A stretch of 64,000 nt of DNA from Brevundimonas subvibrioides (GCA_002280475.1 NCEB01000004.1:40647-104646), one strand, 5' to 3'; positions 27,596 to 37,250 are shown, counted from the first letter of the stretch. The notes: generated by a model not told the origin, from the sequence alone. A program made the numbers and translations.

Positions 27596-28663
27596 ATGTC
27601 TTCGACCCTGCCTCGCCGGCTGTTCGTCGCCGTCAGCGCCGCCACCGCCCTGACCCTCGCCGCGTGCGGACAGGGCGGGCAGCAGAGGAACGGCATCTGG
27701 GCCGCCGGGTCCTCGACCGTGTTTCCCTTCGCCACCCGGGTGGCCGAGAATTTCGGCCGCAACAATCCCGAGGGCGCGCCGCCGCGGGTCGAGTCGCTCG
27801 GCACCGGCGGCGGCATCCAGGCCTTCTGCCAGGGCCTGGGACCGACCACGCCGGACATCGCCAACGCCTCGCGACGGATGAAGGGGTCCGAGTTCGATCT
27901 GTGCGCCCAGAACGGCGTCACCGACATCATCGAGATCAAGATCGGTTACGACGGCCTGGCCGTCGCCACGGCGCGGTCCGGGGCCGACTTCGACATCCGG
28001 GGAAGCGACCTCTATCTGGCCCTGGCCAAGGAGGTACCGGGTCCGGACGGCGAGCTGATCGCCAACCCCTACCGCACCTGGGATCAGGTCCGGCCCGGCC
28101 TGCCGAACCAGCGCATCCAGGTCTATGGCCCGCCGCCGACGTCGGGCACGCGCGACAGCTGGTCGGAACTGGCGATGCTGACCTCGGCCGAGGCCCTGCC
28201 AGCCCTGGCGTCGCTCGCCGAAAGCGATCCGGACCGGTTCGAAGCCGTGGCCCAGACCCTGCGCGAGGACGGCGCCTGGGTCGATTCGGGCGAGAACGAC
28301 AACGCCATCGTCCAGACCCTGACGCGGACGCCCGGCTCTGTCGGCGTGTTCGGCTATTCCTTCCTGGAAGAGAATTTCGGTCAGGTGAAGCCGGCCACGG
28401 TCAACGGCGTCCTGCCAACGCTGGAGACGATCGCGTCTGGCGAATACCCGATCTCGCGCTCGATGTTCATCTATGTGAAGCGCGCCCATATCGGCGTGAC
28501 GCCGGGGCTGCAGGACTTCCTGATCGAGTTCACGTCCGAGGCGGCCGTGGGCCGGGGCGGCTATCTGCAGGATCGCGGCATGGTGCCACTGCCGGGGCCG
28601 GAACGGGAGGGGCAGCGCGCCGTCGCCGCCAACCTGACCCTGATGACGCGGCCGCCGGAATAG
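27596..28663 (+). CDS. pstS: Phosphate-binding PstS family lipoprotein
   Basis: 355 residues with lipobox LTLAAC (Cys24). The phosphate-binding segments are visible: AGSSTVFPF near residue 37, SLGTGGGIQAFCQG, ASRRMKGSEF, and GPPPTSGTRDSW with the typical Thr-Ser-Gly-Thr-Arg. The protein binds phosphate for a Pst-type transporter; no pstCAB genes follow here. It lies 34 bp after phnE on the same strand, so it may be co-transcribed with phnCDE and belong to a phosphate-starvation response. Its stop directly abuts that of the convergent methyltransferase. Confidence 0.9.
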   Translation: MSSTLPRRLFVAVSAATALTLAACGQGGQQRNGIWAAGSSTVFPFATRVAENFGRNNPEGAPPRVESLGTGGGIQAFCQGLGPTTPDIANASRRMKGSEFDLCAQNGVTDIIEIKIGYDGLAVATARSGADFDIRGSDLYLALAKEVPGPDGELIANPYRTWDQVRPGLPNQRIQVYGPPPTSGTRDSWSELAMLTSAEALPALASLAESDPDRFEAVAQTLREDGAWVDSGENDNAIVQTLTRTPGSVGVFGYSFLEENFGQVKPATVNGVLPTLETIASGEYPISRSMFIYVKRAHIGVTPGLQDFLIEFTSEAAVGRGGYLQDRGMVPLPGPEREGQRAVAANLTLMTRPPE

Positions 28664-29335
28664 TCAGCGCGGACTGCGCGCCAGCGCCCGACCCACATCT
28701 TCCAGCCGCCACAGCGACAGATAGTGGTCGCCATGGATCGGCGGCGGCAAATCATAGGGCGGGGCGGCCAGATCGAGCTCGCGCGACGCGCCCGGGGCCA
28801 GCATCTCCAGCTCCAGGTTCTCGTAGCCCGTGTTGGAGGTGATCAAGAGCCACGTCGAGCCCGACGCGACCATGTTCTTCAGGGCCGCGCGCACGTCCCG
28901 CTCATAGAGATGGTTCACCAGGTCCTTGCACAGGATCAGGTCGGCGCGCGGCGGCACCTCGGCGACCACGTCCAGCACCGCGAAGGCCCGCCCCGGATGG
29001 GTCCGCCAGTTCCGCGCGATCAAGGGCTCGACGATGTCATAGCCGACGTAGGCGACCTCGGGGTGGGCGGACAGGACATCGCCCATCCAGTGGAAATCGC
29101 CACAGGGAATGTCTGCGATCGAGCGCACGCCCAGTTCCGGGATGAACCGGTGCAGCAGCCGCGCCGTATGTTCAACCGACCCGGAGCCATGATCCGAACC
29201 CGGCCCGGACACGGATTCGCCCGTGGCCCAGCGCCGCGTCTCGAACACCCGGGTGAACCGCTCGCGATTGGTCGGATGACTCTCGCCATAGGGCCGCTTT
29301 TCCAGGCGTTTGGGCCAGCCGAAACCGAGCACCAT
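28664..29335 (-). CDS. Class I SAM-dependent methyltransferase
   Basis: 223 residues from ATG 29335. The AdoMet-binding motif I is IADIPCGDFHWMG, followed by YVGYDIVEPLI, FAVLDVV and the motif IV-like ADLILCKDLVNHL. Methyltransferases with this CGDFxWM motif are often linked to surface polysaccharides. The acceptor is unknown. It lies 7 bp after the glycosyltransferase stop, so the two probably form an operon. Confidence 0.82.
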   Translation of the reverse strand: MVLGFGWPKRLEKRPYGESHPTNRERFTRVFETRRWATGESVSGPGSDHGSGSVEHTARLLHRFIPELGVRSIADIPCGDFHWMGDVLSAHPEVAYVGYDIVEPLIARNWRTHPGRAFAVLDVVAEVPPRADLILCKDLVNHLYERDVRAALKNMVASGSTWLLITSNTGYENLELEMLAPGASRELDLAAPPYDLPPPIHGDHYLSLWRLEDVGRALARSPR

Positions 29336-29342
29336 GGGTGCC

Positions 29343-30443
29343 TCAGGCCGCCGCCCGGCGACGCAGCCGGGTGATGCGACGCAGCCGCCGCCAGAAGCGG
29401 CCGCGCTGGGGCTCCGGATAGGGCTCCAGGTTCTGCACGAACTGCTCGGCCGAGGCGCGCCAGCTGAAGGTCTCCGCATAGGCACGGGTGGTGGACCGGT
29501 CGCACTCCAGCGCCTTCAGGCAGGCGACCTTCAGGTCGTCGTCAATGGCGCCGGCGTTCGAGCCGGGGATCAGGTCGATGGGCCCATGGGCGGGATAGGC
29601 GGCGACGGGCGTGCCGGTCGCCATCGCCTCCAGGATCACCAGGCCGAAGGTGTCGGTCCAGGACGGGAAGACGAAGACATCGGCATCGCGGAAGCATCGG
29701 GCCAACTCCTCGCCGAAACGGGCGCCCAGGAACTTGGCCGCCGGATAGCGGGCCTCCAGGTCGGCGCGCGCCGGGCCGTCGCCGACCACGATCTTGGTCC
29801 CCGGCAGATCGGTCTCCAGGAAGGCCTCGATGTTCTTCTCGACCGCGACCCGGCCGACGTTCAGCCAGAAGGGACGCGGCCAGTCCTTTCCAGGGTCGTT
29901 GGGGCCGCCCATCTGGTCGAAGATGCGCTCCAGATCCGGACGGAACAGCTCGGTGTCCACACCGCGCGACCACGGCGAGATGTTCTTGAAGCCGTGCTCT
30001 TCCAGCTCGGCCTTCAGTGTCGGCGTGGCGACCATCAGCCGGCCCGACGGCTTGTGGAACCACTTCATATAGGCGTAGCCGACCTGCACCGGGACGGGGA
30101 AGCGGGCGGAGATATATTCAGGGAATTTCGTATGATAGCTGGTCGTGAAGGGCAGCTTCCACTCCACGCAGATGCGCCGGGTGGCGATGCCGATGGGCCC
30201 CTCCGTGGCGATGTGGACGGCCTCGGGCTCGATCGCGCGCAGGCGCTCGCGGATCTCTTCCTCGGCCCCGAGCGCCAGCTTGATCTCGGGATAGGTCGGT
30301 GCCGGGATGGTCTTGAACTGGCTGGGTTCGATGACCTCGACCTCGTGGCCCATGGCGCGGCATTCGGCGACCGTCCGCGTCAGGGTGCGGACGACGCCGT
30401 TGACCTGGGGCTCCCAGGCGTCGGTGGCCAGAACGATGCGCAT
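29343..30443 (-). CDS. Glycosyltransferase family 4 (mannosyltransferase-like)
   Basis: 366 residues with a GT-B fold. The N-terminal half has TDAWEPQVNGVVRTL and TTSYHTKFPEY; the C-terminal half has FWLNVGRVAVEKNIEAF (donor-site Lys), FPSWTDTFGLVILEAMATGTPVAA with the EX7E motif, and the usual C-terminal helices with a basic tail. This branch includes GDP-mannose-dependent alpha-mannosyltransferases. It probably adds a sugar to a lipid or envelope glycan. It is cotranscribed with the following methyltransferase. Confidence 0.87.
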   Translation of the reverse strand: MRIVLATDAWEPQVNGVVRTLTRTVAECRAMGHEVEVIEPSQFKTIPAPTYPEIKLALGAEEEIRERLRAIEPEAVHIATEGPIGIATRRICVEWKLPFTTSYHTKFPEYISARFPVPVQVGYAYMKWFHKPSGRLMVATPTLKAELEEHGFKNISPWSRGVDTELFRPDLERIFDQMGGPNDPGKDWPRPFWLNVGRVAVEKNIEAFLETDLPGTKIVVGDGPARADLEARYPAAKFLGARFGEELARCFRDADVFVFPSWTDTFGLVILEAMATGTPVAAYPAHGPIDLIPGSNAGAIDDDLKVACLKALECDRSTTRAYAETFSWRASAEQFVQNLEPYPEPQRGRFWRRLRRITRLRRRAAA

Positions 30444-30586
30444 GGGGGCGGGCGGCTCTCACCTCGGAAGCGGGCTGCGACTACTAGCGTCATCGCAGCC
30501 GCCTGGCGAGATGGCGTGTGTTTCAACCTTGAAATCCGACTGCAACCTTGCGTCGGCATCCGAGGCGTTTTCAAGGAAGAGTCCCG

Positions 30587-31567
30587 ATGACCTCACGCAT
30601 CCTGATGCTCCTGGCGTCCGCCGCCGTCCTGGGCCTGCCGGTCTCGGTCCACGCGAGCGACCTTCCGACCGCCTGCACAGCCCCGTTGGGCGAGCGCCCC
30701 GCGCTGTCGGGCATAGACGTCGAGGCGCTCCCCGCCCAGCCTGGCGACCTGCCGGTGCTCAAGGTGACGGCCCAGGCCACCGGCGCATGGATGAAAGTCC
30801 ATTATGACGCAGGGTCCGAAGCGGCGGCCTGGAGCCGCGCCGTCTGTCTGGGCGCCCAGATCGAAGAGTTGACGCGAGACCTGGGCGACGTGCGCCGTGA
30901 CGCGGAATGGTTCTCGGTGGTCTTCACCCAGGACCCGGCCTACGTCCCGCTGCGCGGCCCCGGGGTGAAGGCGCGCTGGTCGATCCAGGTCGGGGCCGAC
31001 GGCAACCTGCCGGAGCTATCGCAGCATCTGGTCCGCGCGGTGATGCCGCACGAGCAGGTGCACGACTATCAGCGGCGGGCCGAAGCGAGACTGCCGCGCT
31101 GGTTCGCCGAAGGCCACGCGACCTGGGTCGGATTGCGTGTGACCGGGGCCATCGACGCAGGTGTGGCCCATAGCGAGAGGGAAAAACTCGCGACGGCACG
31201 CGCCGAGGCGACCGCCCCGCTCAACCTCGCCGCATGGGGCTCGGTCCGCCCGCGCCGCGAGGCCATCATGCGGCAGGTCTCGGCGGAGGACCGGGCCAAG
31301 ATGCAGGCCGATCCGAGTTTCCACCCCGGGGGCACCTTCCGCTTCACCAGCGCGGACTTCGAGGGCGACGAGTCGAACATGCCGGCCCGTTACGGCGCTG
31401 CCCTGGCCGTTTTCGACGGGCTGGAAGCGCGCCATGGCGCGGAGGCGGTTCGTGCCTGGGTCACCGAGGTCACCGCCCAGACGGGCCTGGTCAGTCCCGA
31501 GAGTATGGCCGCCTCGGTTCGAGAGCATTTCGGCGAGGCGATGGAGGATCTCCTTCGCGACCCCTGA
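30587..31567 (+). CDS. Secreted gluzincin-like zinc metallopeptidase
   Basis: 326 residues from ATG 30587, preceded by AAGGAAG. Signal peptide 1-23 (ends SVHASD). The zinc motif HEQVH is at 155-159 and the likely third ligand Glu175 lies in WFAEGHATW, the spacing of gluzincins (peptidase MA-like clan). Two cysteines (about 30 and 87) could form a disulfide. I would expect a periplasmic or secreted protease; no substrate can be named. Confidence 0.75.
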   Translation: MTSRILMLLASAAVLGLPVSVHASDLPTACTAPLGERPALSGIDVEALPAQPGDLPVLKVTAQATGAWMKVHYDAGSEAAAWSRAVCLGAQIEELTRDLGDVRRDAEWFSVVFTQDPAYVPLRGPGVKARWSIQVGADGNLPELSQHLVRAVMPHEQVHDYQRRAEARLPRWFAEGHATWVGLRVTGAIDAGVAHSEREKLATARAEATAPLNLAAWGSVRPRREAIMRQVSAEDRAKMQADPSFHPGGTFRFTSADFEGDESNMPARYGAALAVFDGLEARHGAEAVRAWVTEVTAQTGLVSPESMAASVREHFGEAMEDLLRDP

Positions 31568-31577
31568 TCGTTGGCCG

Positions 31578-32492
31578 TCAGCGGGGCCAGCCGCCGGCAC
31601 GGCTGAGGGCGCTGGGGGTCGGTCGGCCGATGCGCTCGCCGATCCAGCGGGCCGTGTCGATCAGGGCGTCCAGGTCATAGCCGGTCGAAAAGCCCGCGCG
31701 CTCCAGCATATAGACCAGGTCCTCGGTCGCGACGTTTCCTGTGGCTCCCGGCGCGAAGGGGCAACCGCCGATGCCGCCGACCGAGGCGTCCAGCACATCG
31801 ATCCCCGCCTGGACCGCCGCATAGGCGTTGGCGACGCCGGTGTTCCTCGTATCGTGAAAATGCAGCCGCAGGGTCGTATCGGGCGCGGCGGCACGGGCCG
31901 CCTCGATCTTCTTGTTAACGCCCCAGGGATCGCCGACGCCGATGGTGTCGGCCAGGCCGATCTCCCTCACGCCCAGCCGGGCCAGTTCGCCGACCACCGC
32001 CGTGACCTGATCGACCGAGACCTCGCCGTCGAAGGGGCAGCCCCAGACGCAGGACAGGGTGGCCGACAGGGACGGCACGGGCGTATCGGCGCCGACCGAG
32101 TTGGCGCGACCCGCGACGATGGCCTCGAGCATGGCCAGCTGGTCCCGGGTCGACAGGCCCTGGTTCTTCAGGCCGAAGCCGTCGGTGACCGACAGGGACA
32201 CATTGACCTCGTCGACGCCCGTGCCGAGCGCCCGGTCATAGCCCTTGCCGTTCAGAACGAGACCGATGCGGCTGCGGCCCTCGGTGGACGGCAGGTCGGC
32301 CATGACCTCTTCCGCTCCGGCCATCTGGGGCACGAGGCGCGGATGGACGAAGCTGACCGCCTCGATCCGTCGCGCCCCGGCGGCCTCCAGCCGCAGCACC
32401 AGTTCGGCCCGGATGGCGGGATCCAGGACGGCCTTCTCATTCTGCAGGCCGTCGCGGGGGCCGACCTCGACGATCTGGATGGGCCGGCTCAC
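31578..32492 (-). CDS. Hydroxymethylglutaryl-CoA lyase
   Basis: 304 residues, TIM barrel of the HMG-CoA lyase family. Signatures are VEVGPRDGLQNEK at the start with catalytic Arg-Asp, SVSVTDGFG-like SLSVTDGFGLKNQ, CVWGCPFDGEV, the metal site LHFHDTRNTG and the C-terminal loop GIGGCPFAPGATGNVATED with the catalytic Cys. It splits HMG-CoA into acetoacetate and acetyl-CoA in leucine breakdown. The start is GTG at 32492, overlapping the upstream stop by 4 bp (GTGA). No other leucine pathway gene is near. Confidence 0.93.
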   Translation of the reverse strand: MSRPIQIVEVGPRDGLQNEKAVLDPAIRAELVLRLEAAGARRIEAVSFVHPRLVPQMAGAEEVMADLPSTEGRSRIGLVLNGKGYDRALGTGVDEVNVSLSVTDGFGLKNQGLSTRDQLAMLEAIVAGRANSVGADTPVPSLSATLSCVWGCPFDGEVSVDQVTAVVGELARLGVREIGLADTIGVGDPWGVNKKIEAARAAAPDTTLRLHFHDTRNTGVANAYAAVQAGIDVLDASVGGIGGCPFAPGATGNVATEDLVYMLERAGFSTGYDLDALIDTARWIGERIGRPTPSALSRAGGWPR

Positions 32493-34195
32493 TCGGTGTC
32501 GTTCCGTACGGCTTCCCGCGCCGCGCGGGCCTCGGGCGGGGCATAGAGCGTCAGACGGACATCGTCGCCCGAGGAGTAGTTGTGGCCGGTCACCACGGCG
32601 ACGGCCGTGCCCGGCACGCCCGTCTGGACCGTGGCCGCGCGGAAGGCCTCGGCGTCGCCTGCCTCGACGATCACCGGGCGACCTTCCGCCAGGGCGCGGG
32701 CGGCACCGGTCGCGTCCGTCAGCTGGGTCGTGCGGCCGGTCAGGAAGACGAAGCTCGGCTCGTGGAAGGTGGTGATGGCGACAGGCCCGGGCGTCAGGCC
32801 CTGGCGCGGGTGAAGTCCATTCTGCTCGAGGGCCACTTCCAGGCGGGGCGCGATGGCCAGCGGACGCAACTGGCGGATCGTTCCCGCGAGGCCGGCGTGG
32901 GCGACGACCCCGAAGACGAGGGCGATCAGGACGCCGGTGATCGCCGCCCGGTTGACCAGCAGGAACCCGCCGATCAGTGCCGCCATGGCCGCGCAGACGA
33001 CGGTGATGGTCGCCCAGGTCTGGGCCGTCGAGGTGCCGAAGACCGTCAGTCCATAGACGGTGATGCCGCTGACCACCACGGCGGCGAACATCGCCAGGGC
33101 CGCGCCGGACCAGCGCGAGATTCGGCCAATGGGCTGGGTCAGGGCCGCCGCCATTAGCAGGGTGATCGCCCCGAACGTCGGCAGGGTATAGTGCCACAGC
33201 TTGGTCGGGGCGATCTCGAACACCAGCCAGGCCGGTACCAGCCAGCACACCAGAAACCGGATCGCCGGCTCGGCGCGCCGGCTCCAGCCCGTGGACAGGG
33301 CGGCGGGCAGCATGAGAGTCGCGGGAAACAGCAGCAGCGGACTGAGCAGAAGATACATGCCGGGGATGCCGCCATGGCTTTCCTGGGCCCCGGCCAGCTT
33401 GGGGGCCAGGTCGCCGCCGATGGCCTCGCGCCAGAAGCCGCCGTCGGTGGCGATGGTGATGGCGATGGCCCAGGGCCCGACGATCAACGCCAGCAGCGGC
33501 AGGCCCCATCCCCAGCCCAGCCGCTTCAGCCAGACCCAGCGCCGGTCCCACAGGCTGAGCAGGATCACGGCCGGGACCACGACCAGAAGGCCGATGGGAC
33601 CCTTGATCAGGATGGACAGGCCCAGACCCAGCCAGATCATCAGCTTCCAGGGCCGATGGGCGGGATCGCCCTTGATCAGGGCGCCGGCGCGGGACGCCAT
33701 ATAGAGCCGCCCCAGTCCGGCCATGGCCAGGGTGACCGAACCGCACAGCATGGCGTCGGTCTTGGCGATCCCGGCCTCGGACGACAGCAGGAAGGTCGCG
33801 CCCAGCAGGGCCCCGCCCAGGAACCCCGCTCGCGCCCCGAACAGGGCCGACCCCAGCCACGCCGCCGACCACGCCGCCAGCATGGCTCCCAGCAGGGAGG
33901 GGATGCGGTAGGGAGCGATGTCGCGGCTCTCCACGCTGGAGGTCAGGCCCACGGCCACCGCCTGCATCCAGTAGATTCCGATCGGCTTCTTCCAGCGCGG
34001 ATCCTCCTGGAAGCGGATGTCGACATAGTCGCCGCTCTCCAGCATCTGGCTGGTCGCCTGGGCATAGCGGCTCTCGTCGCGGTCGAGCGGCGGCAGCAGC
34101 AGCATGGACGGCAGTCCCGCCATGAGGGCGACCAGCGCGGCCAACAGGGGTCCGCGCCAGCCGGCGATGTAACGATCCAGGTCGGGGCGCGTCAT
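32489..34195 (-). CDS. ArnT-like glycosyltransferase family 39 membrane protein
   Basis: 568 residues with about twelve membrane segments. The first periplasmic loop has DRDESRYAQATSQM (catalytic Asp-Glu of the PMT/ArnT family) followed by FQEDPRWKKPIGIYW, and TKLWHYTLP lies in the middle. The soluble C-terminal part is small. ArnT-type enzymes move a sugar such as aminoarabinose from an undecaprenyl carrier to lipid A or another acceptor. The sugar is unknown here. A DPM1-like GT2 gene is divergently transcribed 89 bp away and could supply the lipid-linked sugar. Confidence 0.87.
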   Translation of the reverse strand: MTRPDLDRYIAGWRGPLLAALVALMAGLPSMLLLPPLDRDESRYAQATSQMLESGDYVDIRFQEDPRWKKPIGIYWMQAVAVGLTSSVESRDIAPYRIPSLLGAMLAAWSAAWLGSALFGARAGFLGGALLGATFLLSSEAGIAKTDAMLCGSVTLAMAGLGRLYMASRAGALIKGDPAHRPWKLMIWLGLGLSILIKGPIGLLVVVPAVILLSLWDRRWVWLKRLGWGWGLPLLALIVGPWAIAITIATDGGFWREAIGGDLAPKLAGAQESHGGIPGMYLLLSPLLLFPATLMLPAALSTGWSRRAEPAIRFLVCWLVPAWLVFEIAPTKLWHYTLPTFGAITLLMAAALTQPIGRISRWSGAALAMFAAVVVSGITVYGLTVFGTSTAQTWATITVVCAAMAALIGGFLLVNRAAITGVLIALVFGVVAHAGLAGTIRQLRPLAIAPRLEVALEQNGLHPRQGLTPGPVAITTFHEPSFVFLTGRTTQLTDATGAARALAEGRPVIVEAGDAEAFRAATVQTGVPGTAVAVVTGHNYSSGDDVRLTLYAPPEARAAREAVRNDTE

Positions 34196-34284
34196 GAGGC
34201 CTTGCTAGCACGAGGATGAACGGGCCGTCAGCGGTCTGAGCGACCCCATGGCAACCGGCCCGCAAATCCGGCTAGACAGCAGGC

Positions 34285-35016
34285 ATGACCCGCGACGCCG
34301 CGCCCGAAATCTCCATCGTCGTCCCCGTCCACGACGAGGCCGGGGCCGCCGGCCCGCTGGCGCGCGAGATCGCCGAGGCCTTCGCCGGGCGGTCGCACGA
34401 GATCATCTTCGTCGACGACGCCAGCCGCGACACCACCCTGGCCGAGCTGCGGGCCCTGTCGGCCGAGCTTGCGACCCTGCGGGTGCTGGCCCACGCGACC
34501 AATGCGGGCCAGAGCCGGGCGGTCCGTACCGGGGTGCTGGCGGCGCGAGGCGCGATCGTGGTGACCCTGGACGGCGACGGCCAGAACCCGCCCGCCGACG
34601 CGCCGCGCCTGGCCGACGCCCTGATCGCCGCCCCGCCCCAGGTCGCCCTGGTCGGGGGCGTCCGCCAGAAGCGGCAGGACTCGGAGGCCAAGCTGTGGGC
34701 CTCGCGCTGGGCCAACCGGATCCGCAAGCGCCTGTTGGGCGACGACGCCGACGACACGGGTTGCGGGTTGAAGGCCTTTCGGCGCGACGTCTTCCTGCGC
34801 CTGCCCTATTTCGATCACGTCCACCGCTACCTGCCCGCCCTTGTGATCCGCGAGGGCTATGAGAACCGCTATCTGCCGGTCGGGCACCGTCACCGCGAGA
34901 CCGGGCAGTCGAAATATACGAACTGGGGTCGGCTGCGCGCTTCGGTGTCTGATATCCTGGGCGTCGTCTGGCTGAAGTCCCGATCGCGTCGGCCCGGGGC
35001 GATCACCGAATACTGA
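34285..35016 (+). CDS. Glycosyltransferase family 2 (dolichyl-phosphate mannose synthase-like)
   Basis: 243 residues without membrane anchors. The GT2 nucleotide-binding start is ISIVVPVHDEAG, with IIFVDDASRD, then VVTLDGDGQNPPAD (DxD motif) and the acceptor-side DTGCGLKAFRRD. Short soluble forms of this kind resemble DPM1 or the catalytic part of ArnC and make polyprenyl-phosphate sugars. It is divergent from the ArnT-like gene, which fits a donor-maker and donor-user pair. Confidence 0.87.
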   Translation: MTRDAAPEISIVVPVHDEAGAAGPLAREIAEAFAGRSHEIIFVDDASRDTTLAELRALSAELATLRVLAHATNAGQSRAVRTGVLAARGAIVVTLDGDGQNPPADAPRLADALIAAPPQVALVGGVRQKRQDSEAKLWASRWANRIRKRLLGDDADDTGCGLKAFRRDVFLRLPYFDHVHRYLPALVIREGYENRYLPVGHRHRETGQSKYTNWGRLRASVSDILGVVWLKSRSRRPGAITEY

Positions 35017-35107
35017 CGCCCCTGGTCGGCGAACAGCGTGGCGATATGGAGCGAAGCGGGCTATGCGTCGTTAACAAGCTCGGCTGTGACCGCGAGAGGA
35101 CCGAACG

Positions 35108-35533
35108 ATGCTGATCGCCCTTCCCCTGCTGGCCATACCGGTCGTGCTCTACAACATCGTCATCATGTTCGGGGCCGGCAGCGGCGGCCTGGCGGCGGCC
35201 GACGAGACCCTGCGTCAGGCGATGTTCTCCATTCCCATGGCCTCGGGGGCCAGCTGGAACGTCGGGGTCGGCGACCTGATCCTGTTCCTGTCGCTGATCC
35301 TGCTCTTCTTCGAACTGTTGAAATCGACGTCGAGCCAGAAGGTGGCGATCGTCAACCACGCCCTGTCGATGATCCTGTTCGTGGTCTGCCTGGTGGAGTT
35401 CCTGCTGGTCCGGGGGTTCGCCACCTCGACCTTCTTCCTGATCACCACCATGGTCATGCTGGACGTTCTGGCGGGCTTCATCGTCACCATCATCGCGGCA
35501 CGCAAGGACCTGGATTTCGGCGGCGCGGGCTGA
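35108..35533 (+). CDS. Conserved hypothetical membrane protein
   Basis: 141 residues with four hydrophobic helices (LLAIPVVLYNIVIMF, LILFLSLILLFFELL, ALSMILFVVCLVEFLLV, STFFLITTMVMLDVLAGFIVTIIAA) and a short charged end. I know no function; similar small proteins occur next to fmt in related genomes as far as I recall. It lies 35 bp before fmt on the same strand. Confidence 0.75.
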   Translation: MLIALPLLAIPVVLYNIVIMFGAGSGGLAAADETLRQAMFSIPMASGASWNVGVGDLILFLSLILLFFELLKSTSSQKVAIVNHALSMILFVVCLVEFLLVRGFATSTFFLITTMVMLDVLAGFIVTIIAARKDLDFGGAG

Positions 35534-35568
35534 TCGACGTCGCGCTCGGTAAGCCCTAAGAGGCGGCG

Positions 35569-36510
35569 ATGCGCCTCGCCTTCATGGGAACTCCCGAATT
35601 CGCCGTGCCGTCCCTGGCCGAGCTGATCGCCTCCGGTCACGAGGTGGTGGCCGTCTGGTCCCAGCCGCCCCGCCCCAAGGGACGTGGCCAGAAGCTGACA
35701 CCCTCGCCGGTCCAGGCCTTCGCCGAGACCATGGGCCTGCCGGTCTTCACCCCGGAATCGATGAAGTCGCCCGCCGCCATCGCGGACTTCGTCGGGCTGG
35801 AGGTCGATGCCGCCTGCGTCGTCGCCTATGGCCAGATCCTGAAGACCGAGGTGCTGGAGGCTCCCCGGCTGGGCTGTTTCAACCTGCACGGCTCGCTCCT
35901 GCCGCGCTGGCGGGGGGCCGCCCCGATCCAGCGGGCCATCATGGCGGGCGATCGCCAGACGGGCGTGCAGATCATGCGCATGTCCGAAGGCCTCGACGAG
36001 GGACCGATCCTTCTCAGCGAGGTCCTGCCGATCCAGCCCGACGACACGGCGGCGTCGCTCGCTCAACGCATGGCCACGACCGGCGCGAGCCTGTGGCCCC
36101 GGGCGCTCGCCGCCATAGAGCGGGGCGGGGCGGTCGAGAGCCCCCAGGTCGGCGAACCGACCTATGCCCGCAAGATCACGTCCACCGAGGCGCGCATCGA
36201 CTGGACCCGCCCGGCGGCCGAGATCGACACCCACGTCCGGGGCCTGTCCCCCGCGCCCGGTGCCTGGTTCGAGGCCCCGGGGCCGGACGGCGCGCCTGTC
36301 CGGATCAAGGCCCTGATGAGCCGGGTCAGCGCGCGCGGGTCGGGCGCTCCGGGCGAGGTGCTGGACGACGAGCTTCGCATCGGCACCGGCACCGATGAAC
36401 AGGGGGGCGCGCTGCGGCTGATGCGCGTGCAGCGACCGGGCAGGGCGGCACAAGACGCGGCGGAGTTCCTGAACGGCTTTTCCCTGCCGCCCGGGACGGT
36501 CCTGGGCTGA
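35569..36510 (+). CDS. fmt: Methionyl-tRNA formyltransferase
   Basis: 313 residues. The start [15 protein letters not shown] and the catalytic triad region are clear: Asn106 and His108 in [17 protein letters not shown] and Asp143 in [11 protein letters not shown]. The C-terminal OB-like domain (from about 205) binds tRNA. The enzyme formylates initiator Met-tRNA. In most bacteria def stands directly upstream; here a small membrane protein takes that place. The stop overlaps the truA start by one base. Confidence 0.96.
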   Translation: MRLAFMGTPEFAVPSLAELIASGHEVVAVWSQPPRPKGRGQKLTPSPVQAFAETMGLPVFTPESMKSPAAIADFVGLEVDAACVVAYGQILKTEVLEAPRLGCFNLHGSLLPRWRGAAPIQRAIMAGDRQTGVQIMRMSEGLDEGPILLSEVLPIQPDDTAASLAQRMATTGASLWPRALAAIERGGAVESPQVGEPTYARKITSTEARIDWTRPAAEIDTHVRGLSPAPGAWFEAPGPDGAPVRIKALMSRVSARGSGAPGEVLDDELRIGTGTDEQGGALRLMRVQRPGRAAQDAAEFLNGFSLPPGTVLG

Positions 36511-37250
36511 TGCCGCGCTATCGGCTGACGGTCGAGTATGACGGCTCGGGCTACAGCGGCTTTCAGGCCCAGGACGGCCAGCCCACGGTCCAGGGCGCGA
36601 TCGAGGCGGCCGTCACGGCCTTCTGCGGCCAGGCGGTGCGGATCGCCGCCGCCGGACGCACGGATTCCGGGGTCCACGCCACCGGTCAGGTCGTCCAGGT
36701 CGATCTGGACAAGGACTGGCCCGCCGCGACGGTGATGAACGCGCTCAACGCCCACATGGTGCGCGAGGGGGTGGCGGTGCTGGACTGCGCGGTGGCCGAG
36801 GGCGGCTGGCACGCTCGGTTCTCGGCGACCGGGCGGCGGTATCTGTATCGCATCCTGAACCGGCCGGGGCGTCCGGCGCTGGACAGGGGCAAGGTCTGGC
36901 ACGTCCGTCGGCCGCTGGACGTCGAGGCCATGAACGCGGGCGCCGCGCATCTGATCGGGCACCATGATTTCACGACTTTCAGAGATTTGGCCTGTCAGTC
37001 GGCCTCGCCGTTCAAGAGCCTGGACGTCGCCCGGGTCGAGCGGGTCGGCGAAGAGGTGCGGCTGGTGTTCGAGGCGCGCTCGTTCCTGCATCGCCAGGTC
37101 CGGTCCATGACGGGCACCCTGGTCGAGGTCGGTCTGGGCCGCTGGAGCCCGGACGACGTCAAGACGGCGCTGGAGGCCAGGGACCGCGCGGCCTGCGGTC
37201 CGGTCGCGCCGTCGGACGGGCTGTATCTGACCGGCGTCGATTACGGCTGA
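36510..37250 (+). CDS. truA: tRNA pseudouridine(38-40) synthase
   Basis: 246 residues. The catalytic Asp52 is in GRTDSGVHATGQV, and the typical LTVEYDGSGYSGFQAQ, RRYLYRILNR and FLHRQVRSMTGTLVEVG are present. It makes pseudouridine at positions 38-40 of the anticodon stem. It is coupled to fmt by a TGATG overlap. Confidence 0.96.
   Translation: MPRYRLTVEYDGSGYSGFQAQDGQPTVQGAIEAAVTAFCGQAVRIAAAGRTDSGVHATGQVVQVDLDKDWPAATVMNALNAHMVREGVAVLDCAVAEGGWHARFSATGRRYLYRILNRPGRPALDRGKVWHVRRPLDVEAMNAGAAHLIGHHDFTTFRDLACQSASPFKSLDVARVERVGEEVRLVFEARSFLHRQVRSMTGTLVEVGLGRWSPDDVKTALEARDRAACGPVAPSDGLYLTGVDYG

Noticed and set aside
32493..34265. Giant minus-strand frame that would fuse an Arg/Pro/Gly-rich protein to HMG-CoA lyase
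   Set aside because: It is a shadow of the ArnT-like gene; the lyase starts at GTG 32492 with a 4-bp overlap.
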